Positions 1 to 11,708 of a stretch of DNA of 64,000 bases are shown here, in pieces. Both the position numbers and the translations under genes were made by a program. Origin of the DNA: Aotearoamyces nothofagi (Eukaryota > Ascomycota > Leotiomycetes > Leotiales > Tympanidaceae); the NCBI GenBank assembly GCA_015345905.1, contig JADDTR010000011.1:744001-808000 (forward strand), in the 5' to 3' direction. The notes beneath the pieces are model-generated. The model searched no databases. It saw only the letters and a program-made list of their open reading frames with translations, and was not told the origin of the DNA. How positions within the stretch are numbered: the first letter of the stretch is position 1; each line of letters starts with the position of its first letter.

Positions 1-1643
1 CAGCGACGTCGATAATGCCTTTAGATCTCTTGGCTCATTAAACGACATGGTGGATTATCTCTGCGTCCGCGTCATGCCAAGTTTTCGAGGCATTTATAAA
101 CCAATCCTACTCCAATGCCAGAACCACCAAGAAGCTTCCAAGATACCATAGCTCCAGCACATCATCGCAACTCATAGCAAGACGGGAAGTAGCCGGTCGA
201 TGCTACCTTAGCAGTGCTTAGGCAGAGCCTTAGTTGCTACATCCTACATCCCCGATAACGCGATCTCGACGCCCGGACTCTAAAGCCTCGGCAGCTCCTG
301 TCATGTCATGCCCACTCTGTGCAAGTCCCTCGATCTAGCAACAGTGCAGTCCAGTAAGTGCAGTAAGTCCAGTATAAGATTCCCTTGATTACGCACGTCG
401 CAATCTGACAAGCACACTACTGGCCTTACTTGCTGTATATATCCGCCATCACCTGTCAGCCCGACCAATCGTCTCCCCGCCAATTACCACTGTACAATGC
501 CAACGCCCTGTCGCAACCTGTTGCCCGGCCAAACAGCCGGGCACACTGGCAAGGCACACAGCGAGGCTGCAACCACCAAAACTCACAAACAAACACTGCC
601 GTTCGTGGCAAATAGAGCCTATCTATGCCTGTACCGTATGCATGCGATATAAGAGATCTCTGCCATTGTACTGCGCCCCACAACAACAGGAAAATATCCA
701 TTGCTAAGCCCACCACCGCCCTTTCCTTCCTCTGCTCTCCACCGTAATTCTTGCTGCACTGTGCTAGCTATGCCTGCTGCGTCCCGTATCATATTGTTTA
801 TCGGACTCGCCGCGCTCGATCAAAAATACCCACGAAAAGCCAAAGCGTCAGGTCGTTAGGGGCAATAAAATAAATCAAAAACCAAAACCCTCTGCGAAAT
901 CGTCAAAGAAATAGCAGGCTTCCGATGCCCCCCCCCTGGCATCTGAAATCTAAAACTTTTCTTTTTTTCTTTTTCCCTTTTTTGCCTTTTTTTTCTTTTC
1001 TCTTTCCTTGGCGTTCCTAAGACGCCATTGCCATCCTCTCGCTGTGCTTCTGGCCTGCGGACCGCGGCTATCGAGAACCCCGTAGCCTAGCGAGCGAGCC
1101 GCCAACTACGGGTCGGCCTCGTGTGTGAAAATCACCTACCCCGAGGCGGGATTTCCGAGAGAGAGAGAGAGAAAAGGAGGAGGACCCGGTCGCGAGGCAG
1201 TCCATTCACTGACTGAGAGAGGAGTTTCTTTCTTTCTCCCCGGGACGCGACTTTTTGCCTGCTGTTGTCCTGATTTCGTGTATGTGATCTTCAGGGTGCG
1301 TGGTGGAGATCGTGTACCGGGGGTGTCGGGTGCTTTTGGGAACTCTTGTGTGTTGGTGTGACATATGGATGGATCATAGATGTCATGGCAGCTGCTTTGG
1401 AGACAGCGACGTTCAAGAGTCTTTTTCAGGCCTGTTTTATTCTAATGTACAAGCGGGTCTCTACTAGCTATCTAGCATTCAAAAAAACCAGTCATTCATT
1501 CATGCCATGATGTCTCCGTGCATCTATGCTTTGCTCTGTACTTGTACTGTACCATGCTGAAGCCAAATCGCTCCCATGTCTATGCTCAAAAACGCCAGAA
1601 TGCGCACAAATTGAATGCTACTACTTCCCCCACAGCTGCGACT
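1..1643. other. Gene-free left end of window
   Basis: No convincing coding region is visible. Open frames here are short, lack family motifs and overlap on both strands. The stretch contains a long pyrimidine tract (957-1009) followed by GA-rich sequence near 1155-1190. It lies beyond the 3' end of the sirtuin gene, so it may hold the promoter or 5' UTR of a gene to the left of the window; that gene cannot be seen. Confidence 0.6.
957..1009 (+). repeat. Polypyrimidine (C/T) tract
   Basis: About 50 bases that are almost pure T and C on the + strand. Such tracts are common just upstream of transcription starts in filamentous fungi, but no convincing + strand gene follows within the next kilobase, so its role is unclear. 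Confidence 0.7.
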
Positions 1644-3181
1644 CTACTCCTTCTCTTCCACAAACGTCCATCTGCTCGGGAAGCCGTCGACGAGCTTGAC
1701 GTCGACCTCCTGGCCCTTCGGAATCATCTCGTGTTGTAGATCCCAGCCTGCGCGTCGGCATAGCTCCGCGACGACGACGTCGCAGTCGCCGAGCATGTCT
1801 ATGTCGAAATCGACGTGGCTGACGGGCGTGCGTGAGATGTAGATTTGTGGGGTGTGAGCTGGAAGGTATGGGATAACTTCTGATACCGGAGCTACTTTGA
1901 GAGATGTCCCGATCACGATGACGAGGTCGACGAGGTCCTTGTCATGGTTCGTGAGCCGGTCAGAAAAGGTGTCTGGTAGCGCTTCGCCGAAGAAGGTGAT
2001 GTCGGGCTTCATCACGCCTGCAGTGGGGATATCATATTCACCATCTTCTGAGCTGTCATCATCATCATTGAACCTGCGAGCGCGCTTCTTCTCGCTACCG
2101 TTGTATGAGCGCTTCCGCTTCATTGAAGCTGGTGCTCCTGATATCCCGAGCGTCTGGGTACATACTTTACATTTAGGGATCTTCATTGCTCTAATCTCGG
2201 GGAAGATGTCTTCGCCGGGAACTCTAGCGCCGCACTTCATGCAACTGGCAGTTGCGAATGAGCCATGGCATTGTATGAGCTTGTCAGCATGAATGCCGGC
2301 TTTGGCTTCTAGGTTGTCAATATTTTGGGAGTAATTTGTAAGTAGTTTATCTTTGTCTTGCAAGAGACGTATGAAGGCGTGAGTTGGTGAGAATCTCTCT
2401 GTATTTGGGAGGATATCATGGGCGATTTGGTAAAATATTTCCGGGTTTTCACGGAATATCTCGATGTCGAAAACTTCTTGGGGGTCATCGAGATTAAGAG
2501 GTGCAAGCTTCGCGTAAAAACCCGTGTCTTTGGATCTGAAATCCGGGATTCCTAAGGAGGTTGAGATGCCAGCCCCGGTCAAGACAATGATGTTCTTTGC
2601 GCCTTTTAGGAGCTCGACAGCATCATCAATAGTGTTGTATTGTGGCAACTTAATTCTTTTAGAGAGTTCGCGACTCAATGCCATGCCCAAGAGCCCGTAG
2701 TATGCCACATCGGGAGACCCTTCGAGAAAAGGAGGTGGACGGATGCCGAACGCTGTGAGAAGTTTCTTCGCAGTGATGGCTCCAGACTGGACCGTCTCCT
2801 GGCAGAAGCGTTCGGGGCCATCAGTCCGTAGCTGTTGTCGATACGCCTTGGCTTCTTCGAGAGTACATGTCTCTACTTCTGTAAAGTGGTGTGAGCCATA
2901 CCCGGAAGATCATATTGCTGTTACTCACCACCTGCAAGCAAATGCTCGTCACTCATCTCCTCTAGAGCATCCTCAAACAGAGACAATGTCTCCCAGCCTT
3001 CATCCTCTTCATCCTCATCTCCAGTGACGACCTCATCGTCGCCGACTTCAACCACAAGCTCGCCACCTGCTTCCGCTCTCGTGCCCTTGACCTTGCTCTC
3101 ATTGTCACTTAGCAGGTCAACAACTTCATGAGCAGGCTCCTTGAGAGCAGTCTCTCCTGCTGCAAGTAGACTGATGTCCAT
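1644..3181 (-). CDS. Sir2-family NAD-dependent protein deacetylase (class I sirtuin)
   Basis: Two exons, 2929-3181 and 1644-2878, with a 50-bp intron (GTGAGT...TTACAG), give 495 residues. The start is the first ATG; reading further upstream needs a TTG. The sirtuin core is complete: NAD-binding GAGIS motif at 186-190 followed by GIPDFRS, SQNID near 268-272, catalytic His289 in CHGS, and four zinc-ligand cysteines at 297, 300, 321 and 324. A basic, acidic-tailed insert follows the zinc module (about 335-365), as in SIRT1/Hst1-like enzymes. The first 84 residues are acidic and probably disordered. Class I sirtuins deacetylate histones and other proteins in the nucleus and contribute to silencing. 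It is most like the Sir2/Hst1/SIRT1 group; which paralogue cannot be settled by eye. Confidence 0.93.
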
Positions 3182-3473
3182 GGCGTTTGCAGACAAGTGA
3201 TTGTCCCTTCTGTCTCCCTTTCTGTATAGTCAGATATGTGTCAGGATATTGTGGCGTCGCATCGTGAGACGGAATATCTAATCGGCGGGCGATAAGATAA
3301 GAATCCCTGTAACGTACAGTACATTCTTCCAGCGACGCGCTTAGAGTTTTGGTGCGTCGCCCAAATAACTTTTAGGAATAACAATACAATGCTTCAATGA
3401 GTGAAATATTTTGTTTTGTCTACTTGGCTGTGAGGCTTTAAGATGCAATGCTGATGGTAAATAAGAACATTCA

Positions 3474-6400
3474 ATGGCAGGATCTCACGAAAATCCTGGA
3501 GAAGAGGATCCGCCCCAGTTACTCGTTACCTCCCCGACCTTTGGGCCAAAGTCGACATTCTCAAAGCTGTCACGGATCATCTCGAAGGGACAATATGAAG
3601 AAGTAGGAGGAAGTCAACATCCGCGCCGGCGCGTGCTTGCTGCCCCAGAAACCGAGAAGCATATTCGCCTTGAGGAACCTCGACCGGACCCGTCCTGGCC
3701 CCAATCATCGAACTCGAGCATCTATATGGGATCATATAGCCGCAGCACTCGCCACAGCCCCCGCCACTCAAGAACATCCCTTGCCGGATCTCTGAAGTCG
3801 AGAGAAGCCTCTGTGCCCCCTTCTCCCAGAACTAGCCTGAACCAGGGACGCTTGGAGCACCTTCTGCGAGGTCTAGAGGTTGAGATCGACGATTACGGTG
3901 TGGAGGAGTTCAGAGATGGATTCTTTGATGCAAGATTCTTACCTTCACCTAAAGAAGACCCCGATGAACTAAGAAGATTTGCTGAGAGAACTCTTCCAGC
4001 ATCTCTCCGAAAGCGACAGCCGTTGTCCGCATCAAATCTTCTCTCCAAACAGTGGCGTGATATTAAAGGAGTTATAAAAAGGATAACGACAACCAGAGCT
4101 GGAATTAGGCTTACCAGAGCATTTCTGGCCTTTTTTATTGCTTATATCTTATGCCTTATCCCTGTCACTGGCGATTGGTTGGGACGATACAACTACGTGA
4201 TAGTTTTATCCACGACCATAAACCACCCAGCACGAACCGTTGGTGCACAATTGGATGGCACAATTCTTACTATAATGGGCACCGCCTCTGGACTGGGGTG
4301 GGGAGCCTTTGCCTTGTGGCTGTCGGATTCTACAGCTGCGGCGAGAAATGGATACGGTGGTATTCTCGTAGCCTTCCTAGCTATTTTCATGGGGTCCATA
4401 GCTTCTCTGAGAGCCTACCTCGTCAGATCATATCAGATGGTGCTTTCTGCAGGAATAGCTGTCTCGTATACTGTTCTTGCTGAAACAAGCCGAACGGTTG
4501 ATTGGCAAAAGCTGTTTGATTACGGTATCCCCTGGCTTCTGGGGCAGGCAATTTGTTTACTCATCTGCTGCACAGTATTTCCTGACGCAGGTGCTCGACC
4601 TCTGGCAGCCGCCCTGCATGACGCATTCCAAGTCATGCAGGATGGTTTGAAGCTGCCGCGACCGGATAATGTCATGGCCCGCAGAGAACTCGCATGGACT
4701 TTTGTCAAACTCTCACAAGCCTATCGCGACCTTGCTCTTGACATGTCTATCACTAGATTTCGACCATCTGATGTTATTGTGCTGCGTAACTTTATGCAAG
4801 GTGTCATACGATCTTTGTTATCATTGAAGACCGAAACAGAGCTCTTCAAAGAACCCGACCAATCTGAAACTGAAGACGACAGTGATTCTGTTCTGGATAT
4901 TGATCAAATACGTCAAAGACCGAACATGGGAAGGACGGATACAGAAGCGCAAGCTGTAAATTTAGTACGTGGTAGATTGGCTGACCCGACACGAGAGCTA
5001 TTGTCCTCTATACGAAATGTCCTCTCGACTTGTGATGCTGTTCTACTTGGAATGTCGGGTTATCGGAAATACTTGGGCCCTCCTGCGAATGTTTCCTCGG
5101 ATATTTTGGGGGCACTGACCAGCGTACGCAAGGCAGTGATCCAGTTTGATGAAGAGGACGAAAAGCTTATGAACGATCCTTCGTTGCCACCGACCTACTC
5201 TGACCACCAGGAGGTCGTGAGATTATTCCTATTCGTAAATCCCATCCGGCAATTAGCGACTTCTATTGAAACCCTGGTATGTATATTCGTAAATTTTCTT
5301 AAGTATCCTATCAGGGTCAATGATGTGTGTTGAGATATGTTTTGCCTAAAGCGCTACTTCTGCACCTACATGTTCCATGGGTCTAGTCGCTACTAACTTT
5401 GTGAGATAATTGCTGATATTCATAATCTATCATAGGCTGTGAAAGTCAACGAGATGCAGCAACAACACCGCGGTTGGCGACTTTCCCTACCTCAATACCC
5501 CTTCCTAAAGGGCCTTCAACGGACCAATGCAACCGTACGTCATGATAGAGGGGGAGTTACAGCAGGTTTTTATTTTGGAAGCCAAAGACAGCTAAATAAA
5601 ATCATGCATGATATGCAAAGCAGTACATATAAACCATCACCTCGGCATGCTTGGGATAGGAATGACCGCATAAAATCAGCACAGCCGGAGGACGAGTATG
5701 AGGAAGAAGAAAATGTTATTATGGACCGAGAAAGAACAGACAAGAAAAAACTCCGGTACAGGGTGTGGCGCGTACTACATCGAATGCAGGGATTCGAGAC
5801 TCGGTTCTCTCTCAAAGTCATACTTGTCACTTCACTGTTATCAGTGCCAGCATGGTTATCTCAGAGCCGAGTTTGGTATAATACCTATCACAGCTGGTGG
5901 ACTGTTGTTTTGGCTTGGGTCATGATGCATCCTCGTGTGGGAGGCAACTTTCAAGATCTTATTACACGTTCTCTGTGCGGGATACTTGGAACAGTTTGGG
6001 CCGCATTTGCCTATGCAGCTGGTAACGGGAATCGTGTTGTTATAGCTGTCTTTGCCGTAATCTTCATGATTCCCATGTTATATCGATTTGTCTTGAGCCC
6101 ACATCCTCGTTCTGGGATCGTTGGTCAGTTTCATGTAGCTGTTGGAAAATACAAGATACTGACAGATTGTAGGGTGTATCAGTTTTACCGTCATATCATT
6201 GACTGCAAACAACATGCGTGGCGAACCTTCAATCGTCCAAATAGCCTGGACACACGGGTTGGCTATGACTATCGGGGTAATGAGTGCTGTCATCGTGAAC
6301 AATATGCTGTGGCCTTTTATAGCTAGACACGAGCTCAGAAAGTCCATATCCGCGATGATCTACCATTCGGCAATTATCTACCGCGGTGTTGTTGCCAAGT

Positions 6401-7044
6401 ATATATATTATGAAGATGGAGAGGAGCCAAGACAAGAAGATATCGAACGAAGTGAACTTCTTGAGGGACGTCTACGTGAAGGATTTGTGAGGATCCGGCA
6501 ACTAATGGCCCTGACGCGACATGAGATTCGTCTTCGAGGTCCATTTGACCCACTACCATATTCGGGAATCATTGCAGCATGCGAGGCAATGTTTGAAAGT
6601 GTTATAGAAGTCCGGCAATCGTCCCTCTACTTCCACCCTGACTACATGTCCGATAACGACCGCGCATCTGAAACTCTTCTCCCTTACCGCCGTGATGCCG
6701 TCGCGTCCATACTTATGGATCTCTACATACTCGCTGGAGCATTACGTGGGAATAGAAAAGTTCCCCGGTACCTTCCCAGCGCCGCTGCTGCAAGAAAGAG
6801 ACTTCTAGACCGAATGGCCGAGGTCGAGATCGAGCATGCACTGGCGAGAAAAAAATCTCCCCAAGAAGCTACAGAGGCGGATACAAAGGCGGAAAGGAAA
6901 TTCGCTGAGGTCTACCAATACTCATACAGTGCAGGTTTAACAAATGTTGTAGAGCAGGTCGAGCAATTACAGAAATATACTAAAGCCATTTGTGGCGAGG
7001 TCGGCTTTGACCCGACTGACGATGCGGAATATACGGATGCATGA
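3474..7044 (+). CDS. ArAE/DUF2421 fungal membrane protein (putative aromatic-acid-exporter-like transporter, Bre4-like)
   Basis: Three exons (3474-5276, 5436-6123, 6173-7044) give 1,120 residues. The second join uses a GTCAGT donor and a 49-bp intron and restores a continuous membrane segment. The layout is that of fungal ArAE_2_N/DUF2421 proteins: a disordered Ser/Pro/Arg-rich N terminus (about 1-115), a first bundle of hydrophobic helices (about 205-385), a long soluble linker, a second bundle of hydrophobic helices (about 720-880) and a soluble C-terminal helical region. The family is related to bacterial FusC/aromatic-acid exporters and includes yeast Bre4 (brefeldin A sensitivity). The substrate is unknown. 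The length fits the family. An upstream ATG-independent frame is not open, so the ATG at 3474 is preferred. Confidence 0.9.
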
Positions 7045-7330
7045 AGAGGAAAACAACAATTCTTGGAAATTTTGGATACCTAGAACTATTACTAGTTGTA
7101 AATCAATGTAGATATCGTTCTTATTTATATATATGTAGTATGGTAGCTGTATATACTTAATAATTCTGGACCATTTGTATAAAAGATTTAACTACCATCT
7201 CAGAGAGTTGGGGAATCTACTTATAAAGCAGAGATAGTATAATAAACATGATCTATATAATTTATCAGATCAACGAAAGATCCATCCTAATTCTAGACTA
7301 GACTTCACTACTGCGTTCGATACTAAATCG

Positions 7331-8954
7331 TCAACCCTTTCGTCGCAAGTCCAATATACCTTTCAGACTCAAGTCTCCCTTTGCTCCCCATCCACCAACA
7401 CCACTTTCTACCTCCGGCCGTATCTGCACATACCATGACCAAGCCCGCCGATCAAGGTCAGCCCGACTAATATGCTCAACCCAAGACCCAAATAGCATAT
7501 CCAACGCACCCAGTAGAAGGCCTAGATTGTGCTCTTTCTCTCGTTCAAGCGCAACCCCGGACTTCTTTTTGGTAGGGGTATTTGTCGGCGCTGTGGCAAA
7601 AGCCTTCATAATATATGCTCTGGCTGACTCGGGTTTGTGAATTGGCATCCCGCCAGCAATTCCGCCGACAACGGAAGCATTTGTCGATCTCATGCCTTCG
7701 AGATCCAACCCCCAAAGCGCCTCTTGACCAATCACACCCATGACTCGCAGACGTTGAGATAGAGCATCTCGGCAGACCTCGCTCATGAGTCGCCATCGAT
7801 CGGTTCCAATCATGATTCCGCCATACCAGCGAGTGACGACAACCAGCACGCCTACAAGATTTGTAGATTGCAATATTTCAAGTATGTGTCTGCCTCCACC
7901 ACTTTCTCCGTCATCGTCGCATTGCTCTATTACTCCACCATGATCGCCTTGGACGCGCCATGCGCTGATGTTGTGACTGGCATCTCGAAGTTCCTTATTG
8001 GTAGACTTTAGTTCTTGTAGTAATGACCTAGCATGGGCTGGCGAATTTATCCCAATAGAACGAGCTGCAAATGTAGACTGTTTTAACGTGACGCTTTGAG
8101 ATACTGCCCACTGAGAAGTTTCCGCTCCAATATATGGCTGCGAAGTATCGCTCGCGGTATTGACGACCTCCTGTCTGGCATCGCCTACCTCTCCATTGCC
8201 CGTAGCATCAGTAGGAACCACAGTGACCTCAGTAGTTTCAATGTCTGGAGCCTTCCAGTCATAACCGCCCCTTTTTAGGACATGTATTTCTCTTCCCATG
8301 ATACTTACTTTTGGTTGTCCATGACCCCAACCATCTTGCTCCGCGCTCGCTCCGTTTGTAATACCCAAACTGACAGCTTTACTCCTCGAATTTACACTGA
8401 CTACAGCTTGAGCCAAGGAAAGTCTACTCGATAGTGGCTGTTCAGGCATAGTATACTTGAGCAGTTCGACTGCAAATGCAAGCACGAGAGGCGCGCGGTT
8501 CGTACGTATGATGGTTTTTGAAATCTCCTCCTCATCTGCCGACGGCGCGGGAAGCTCTAAGCTGGCTTCGAGAGCCTGTGGAGTTTGTGGTTCCATATCA
8601 AGCTCATAAGCAGACCTTTTCCGCTTTATCTCCGTAGCTGCTAATGCATCAGATGCGCCTCGTTTCTTAGAGGGATCTTTGATGTTGTTTTTCGCGGCGC
8701 TTTGGAGCGCCTTCGCCGCCTTCTCGTCGCCAATAGCATCTTTCAGGGTTACTAGGTCCGCACCTGCAATAGCAGCAATGCTACACAAGGTAAATTAATT
8801 GAATGCCAGGTGGAATCTTAGGAATTAAAGACTACCTGTGTATGCTTGCAGCTTGTAGGGCCTTGATCCTAGCCATAGCTGGCATCATGGCGATCTTGTT
8901 GCGACCAGTCGTGAGAAAGCGCAGAAGATCTTGAAGATCCTTCTGAGATGCCAT
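7331..8954 (-). CDS. IMPACT/UPF0029-domain protein
   Basis: Exons 8836-8954 and 7331-8780 with a 55-bp intron give 522 residues, starting at the only nearby ATG. The C-terminal half (about 270-385) carries the IMPACT N-terminal (UPF0029) fold, recognisable from an SGGGRHILE stretch and the VVVTRWYGGIMIG motif. Unlike Yih1/IMPACT, which begin with an RWD domain that binds Gcn1, this protein begins with a short helical region resembling a helix-hairpin-helix (about 1-70), then a basic linker and a second conserved block (about 135-180). UPF0029 proteins act in translation stress control or bind nucleic acids, but no function can be assigned here. It converges with the upstream membrane-protein gene and is divergent from GAR transformylase, with 238 bp between the two starts. 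Confidence 0.85.
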
Positions 8955-9192
8955 TATGAGTTGACGAGGTATATCAAAGCTACTCAGACCTAGCAGACTG
9001 ACGTCTTTAGGAGTCAGTAAGTTAGTTGCCTTTAGAGCTTCCCTCTTTTCCGACGTCACGATTAAGATTGGGCGGAGGATTACGCTTATCGATAAGGGCT
9101 TATCGTTATTGTCGCGAAAATATCCTTTAATTGACTACATCTCTACTTCGCACCACTCAAAAAGCCCCGAAAATCTTTTGTTCACATCCACT

Positions 9193-9910
9193 ATGGCATG
9201 TCGCATTCTTGTATTTGCCAGCGGTAATGGCTCGAATTTCCAGGCCCTTTGTGATGCTGTTGCCGATGGCCAGATACCCAATTCCAGCATTATCCGCCTC
9301 ATCGTGAACCGGGGAAAGGCGTATGCCACCAAACGAGCAGAGCAGAGTGGCATACCGTGGGACTACTTCAACCTGATATCACATGGCTTTCAAGCAAAAC
9401 TTGAGCATGATCCGAAAGCGCTACAGGAAGCAAGAGACAAATATGATGCAGCTTTGGCACAAAAAGTCCTCAACAATGATCCCAGGCCCGATCTTATCGT
9501 CTTGGCCGGCTGGATGCACATTTTTGGAGAGCACTTTTTGAGTCCCCTTAGTGCAGAAGGGATAAAGATTATCAATTTACATCCAGCATTGCCAGGTCGG
9601 TCTTTACAGTTTGGATATTACCAATGAAACCACTAACGGCTTGTTAGGAAAATACAATGGTGTTCATGCTATTGAACGAGCCTTCCACGATTTTCAAACC
9701 GGGAACCTCGAAAATAACAAAACAGGCATTATGGCACATTACGTTATTAAGGAGGTTGATCAGGGAGACGTGATTCTAACGAAAGAAATTGAGTGCCACG
9801 AAGGCGAAGATCTGGAACAGCTGACGGAGAGAATTCATTCTCACGAGCATCAGTTGCTTGTAGAGGCAACCGCACGTGTTGTACGGGAGATACTTGACAA
9901 TGGGAAATGA
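9193..9910 (+). CDS. ADE8: Phosphoribosylglycinamide formyltransferase (GAR transformylase)
   Basis: Exons 9193-9595 and 9648-9910 flank a 52-bp intron and give 221 residues, the usual size of monofunctional PurN/Ade8. The enzyme transfers a formyl group from 10-formyl-THF to GAR in de novo purine synthesis, in the cytosol. Visible signatures are the N-terminal ASGNGSNFQAL phosphate-binding loop, the catalytic Asn/His in INLHPALPG (the intron splits the final Gly codon), a following Ala/His substrate loop and the VDQGDVI segment holding the catalytic Asp. The start is the first ATG; the longer upstream frame would need TTG. Its 3' end is followed immediately by two decayed duplicates of its last ~110 bp. 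Confidence 0.96.
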
Positions 9911-10213
9911 AGGAAGGCATGAAGAGGGAGACTGAGTGTTACAAAGGTGAAGACCTGCAACAGAGAAGGGAGAAGATTCGTTCTCCCGAGCATTAGTTAC
10001 TTATAGAGGCAGCCGCACATGCTATACGGGAGTGAAGGCAAAGACGGAGAGCTGAAACAGCTAATGGAGAGGATTTATTGTCACGAGTATCAGCTGACTT
10101 TAGAGGCAACCGCATATATGTTGCGGGAGACACTTGCCAATTGGCAACGAAGGAAGACTATATTTATCAAGTCGGTTGCCAACACTGAGCTATATTCACT
10201 GACGATCAGTTAG
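9911..10213 (+). pseudogene. Two decayed tandem copies of the 3' end of the GAR transformylase gene
   Basis: The last ~110 bp of ADE8 (about 9793-9910, encoding EGEDLEQLTERIHSHEHQ and the following helix) recurs twice immediately downstream. Copy 2 (about 9932-10030) keeps the glu-gly-glu-asp start and the ending ATA...CGGGAG but has an in-frame stop and substitutions. Copy 3 (about 10031-10160) is cleaner, reads as EGKDGELKQLMERIYCHEYQ, and its frame stays open to 10213. None is joined to the gene by an evident splice site. The simplest reading is serial local duplication followed by drift in untranslated DNA. Confidence 0.8.
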
Positions 10214-10282
10214 AAGAGCTGGGGCTATTATAAAAGCAGAAGTATATCCGCTACAGAAACTTCAAACACCATCCTGCAGCCT

Positions 10283-11221
10283 TTATGCCCTTGCCCTTCT
10301 CTTATCAAAATTTTCCAATCTTTGTATAAGAGCAAGTCTATTACCTTGGTGCGGGAGTGCTCTGATCTGACACATTCGCATTAGGCAGGCTTGGTTCCAG
10401 TTCAGATAGATGCCTGTTGCAATTGCAATTGCAGTCTGTGGTTCTGGGCATCCTGCTGCAGCTGGTGTAGTAGGTGCCCTTGCGACTGGCTGTTTTGTAG
10501 GCGATGGCAGCTGAATTAAGGGTTTTGCTGCTATCACACTATTCTTCTTCACATCATCACCCAACTTTCTCAACCATTCCTTGCCCGTCTCTTCATTGAT
10601 ATCCTCATCCATGACATCTGGCGAGACATTCAAAGGCCGTTCTACTGCCCGTGTCCACATTCGAAACGACGACGCTAGAATTTTTACGTCCTTGTTTGAA
10701 TAGACGTCTTTCAGACACTCGTAGAAGGCTTTCGCTTCCTTCTCAAGTCCCAATATCCGTAGAGACCGCAAGATCCTCGTGATGCGCTGGTGGTTATGGT
10801 CGAAACCTGCAAGCCACCTCTGGGGAGGCTCGGTAGAGAAGTCTGGGCGCCTGAATATCTGGAATCGGGGTTAACTGGTGCTATTAAATTGAACTCGAAG
10901 TAATTTTTAACTCGATATCGTGTTGCGTACCTTCAACTCCCCACCTAGAGTAGTCTGTCCTAGCCCGTAAAACTCCACCATCCTATCAAACGCCCTCCTC
11001 AAGTTCTTTCCGCATTGCGAATCTGCACGAATCTTGTCCACGAGGTACCCATCTAGCACTGGCGCACCGATAACACATCCAGATGCTTCCGGTAGGGGAA
11101 AGAGCACCTGGATATAGTTATGCCGGTTCTCGAGCTTATTGTTGTCATAATTTAGTATCTCATCAATGCTGCGGTTCTTGAAGTCGCGCTCCCGGCCTGC
11201 CAAAAAGCCTACGAGGCCCAT
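10283..11221 (-). CDS. Opioid growth factor receptor (OGFr) conserved-domain protein
   Basis: Exons 10931-11221 and 10283-10858 join through a 72-bp intron (GTACGC...CCAG), giving 288 residues from the ATG at 11221. The first ~160 residues match the OGFr_N pattern: LENRHNYIQVLFPLPE, then a D-x-Y-L segment, a helix with GLG, and the IFRRPDF...RWLAGFDHNHQRITRILRSL block that spans the splice junction. Fungal proteins with this domain are soluble, of unknown function and not receptors. The C terminus (about 190-288) is variable and ends in a basic segment. It converges on the GAR transformylase duplicate region. Confidence 0.85.
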
Positions 11222-11708
11222 TCTTGATGTACTATAAGACTAGACTTCGTTAATTTGAGCAAAAGGGTAGGCTGGCGGGATGTATATTGAAGTAGATTTA
11301 AAAATTTAACTGCTCATTCTGTGCCAGCAGATTACCTGGTGAGATGAAATACATAATCTAGTGTCAAGTATCGCATTATGGGGAAAAAGGGAATAAAGAA
11401 TATCGAGGGCTAGATCATATGATGCGTCTGTCCTTTGACGTGCTGGGAATGCAGAATGAGACAACACCGAGACACACGCAACCAGCCGTATTATTGATCA
11501 AAAAACATCGGGCAAATTGGATTTAGATGACATTGAATAGCGAAATTCCACAAAGGAATATACATAGATGCATCTAGGTGGTCAATTCGGCAATGACAGA
11601 AAGTATTGAAAACTGAAGGCCAAGTCTTCTAAGCTTAGTCGCAACTGCATTCTACAGATCAGTAATTTATAGTGAAGCTTTCTACTCCTTCATTTCGCCT
11701 TTTGAGAA
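11222..11708. other. Intergenic spacer between OGFr gene and methyltransferase gene
   Basis: This is AT-rich DNA with no open frame of note. It should contain the promoter of the OGFr-domain gene (right of 11221) and the 3' UTR of the cyclopropane-synthase-like gene. No recognisable element was seen. Confidence 0.6.

Noticed and set aside
1125-1361. Short + strand frame downstream of the pyrimidine tract
   Set aside because: Low-complexity Arg/Gly/Glu start from GA-rich DNA, GTG start, no motif.
9109-9192. N-terminal extension of GAR transformylase
   Set aside because: It would start at TTG and lacks conservation with the family; the ATG at 9193 places the conserved ILVFASGNGSN segment at the usual position.
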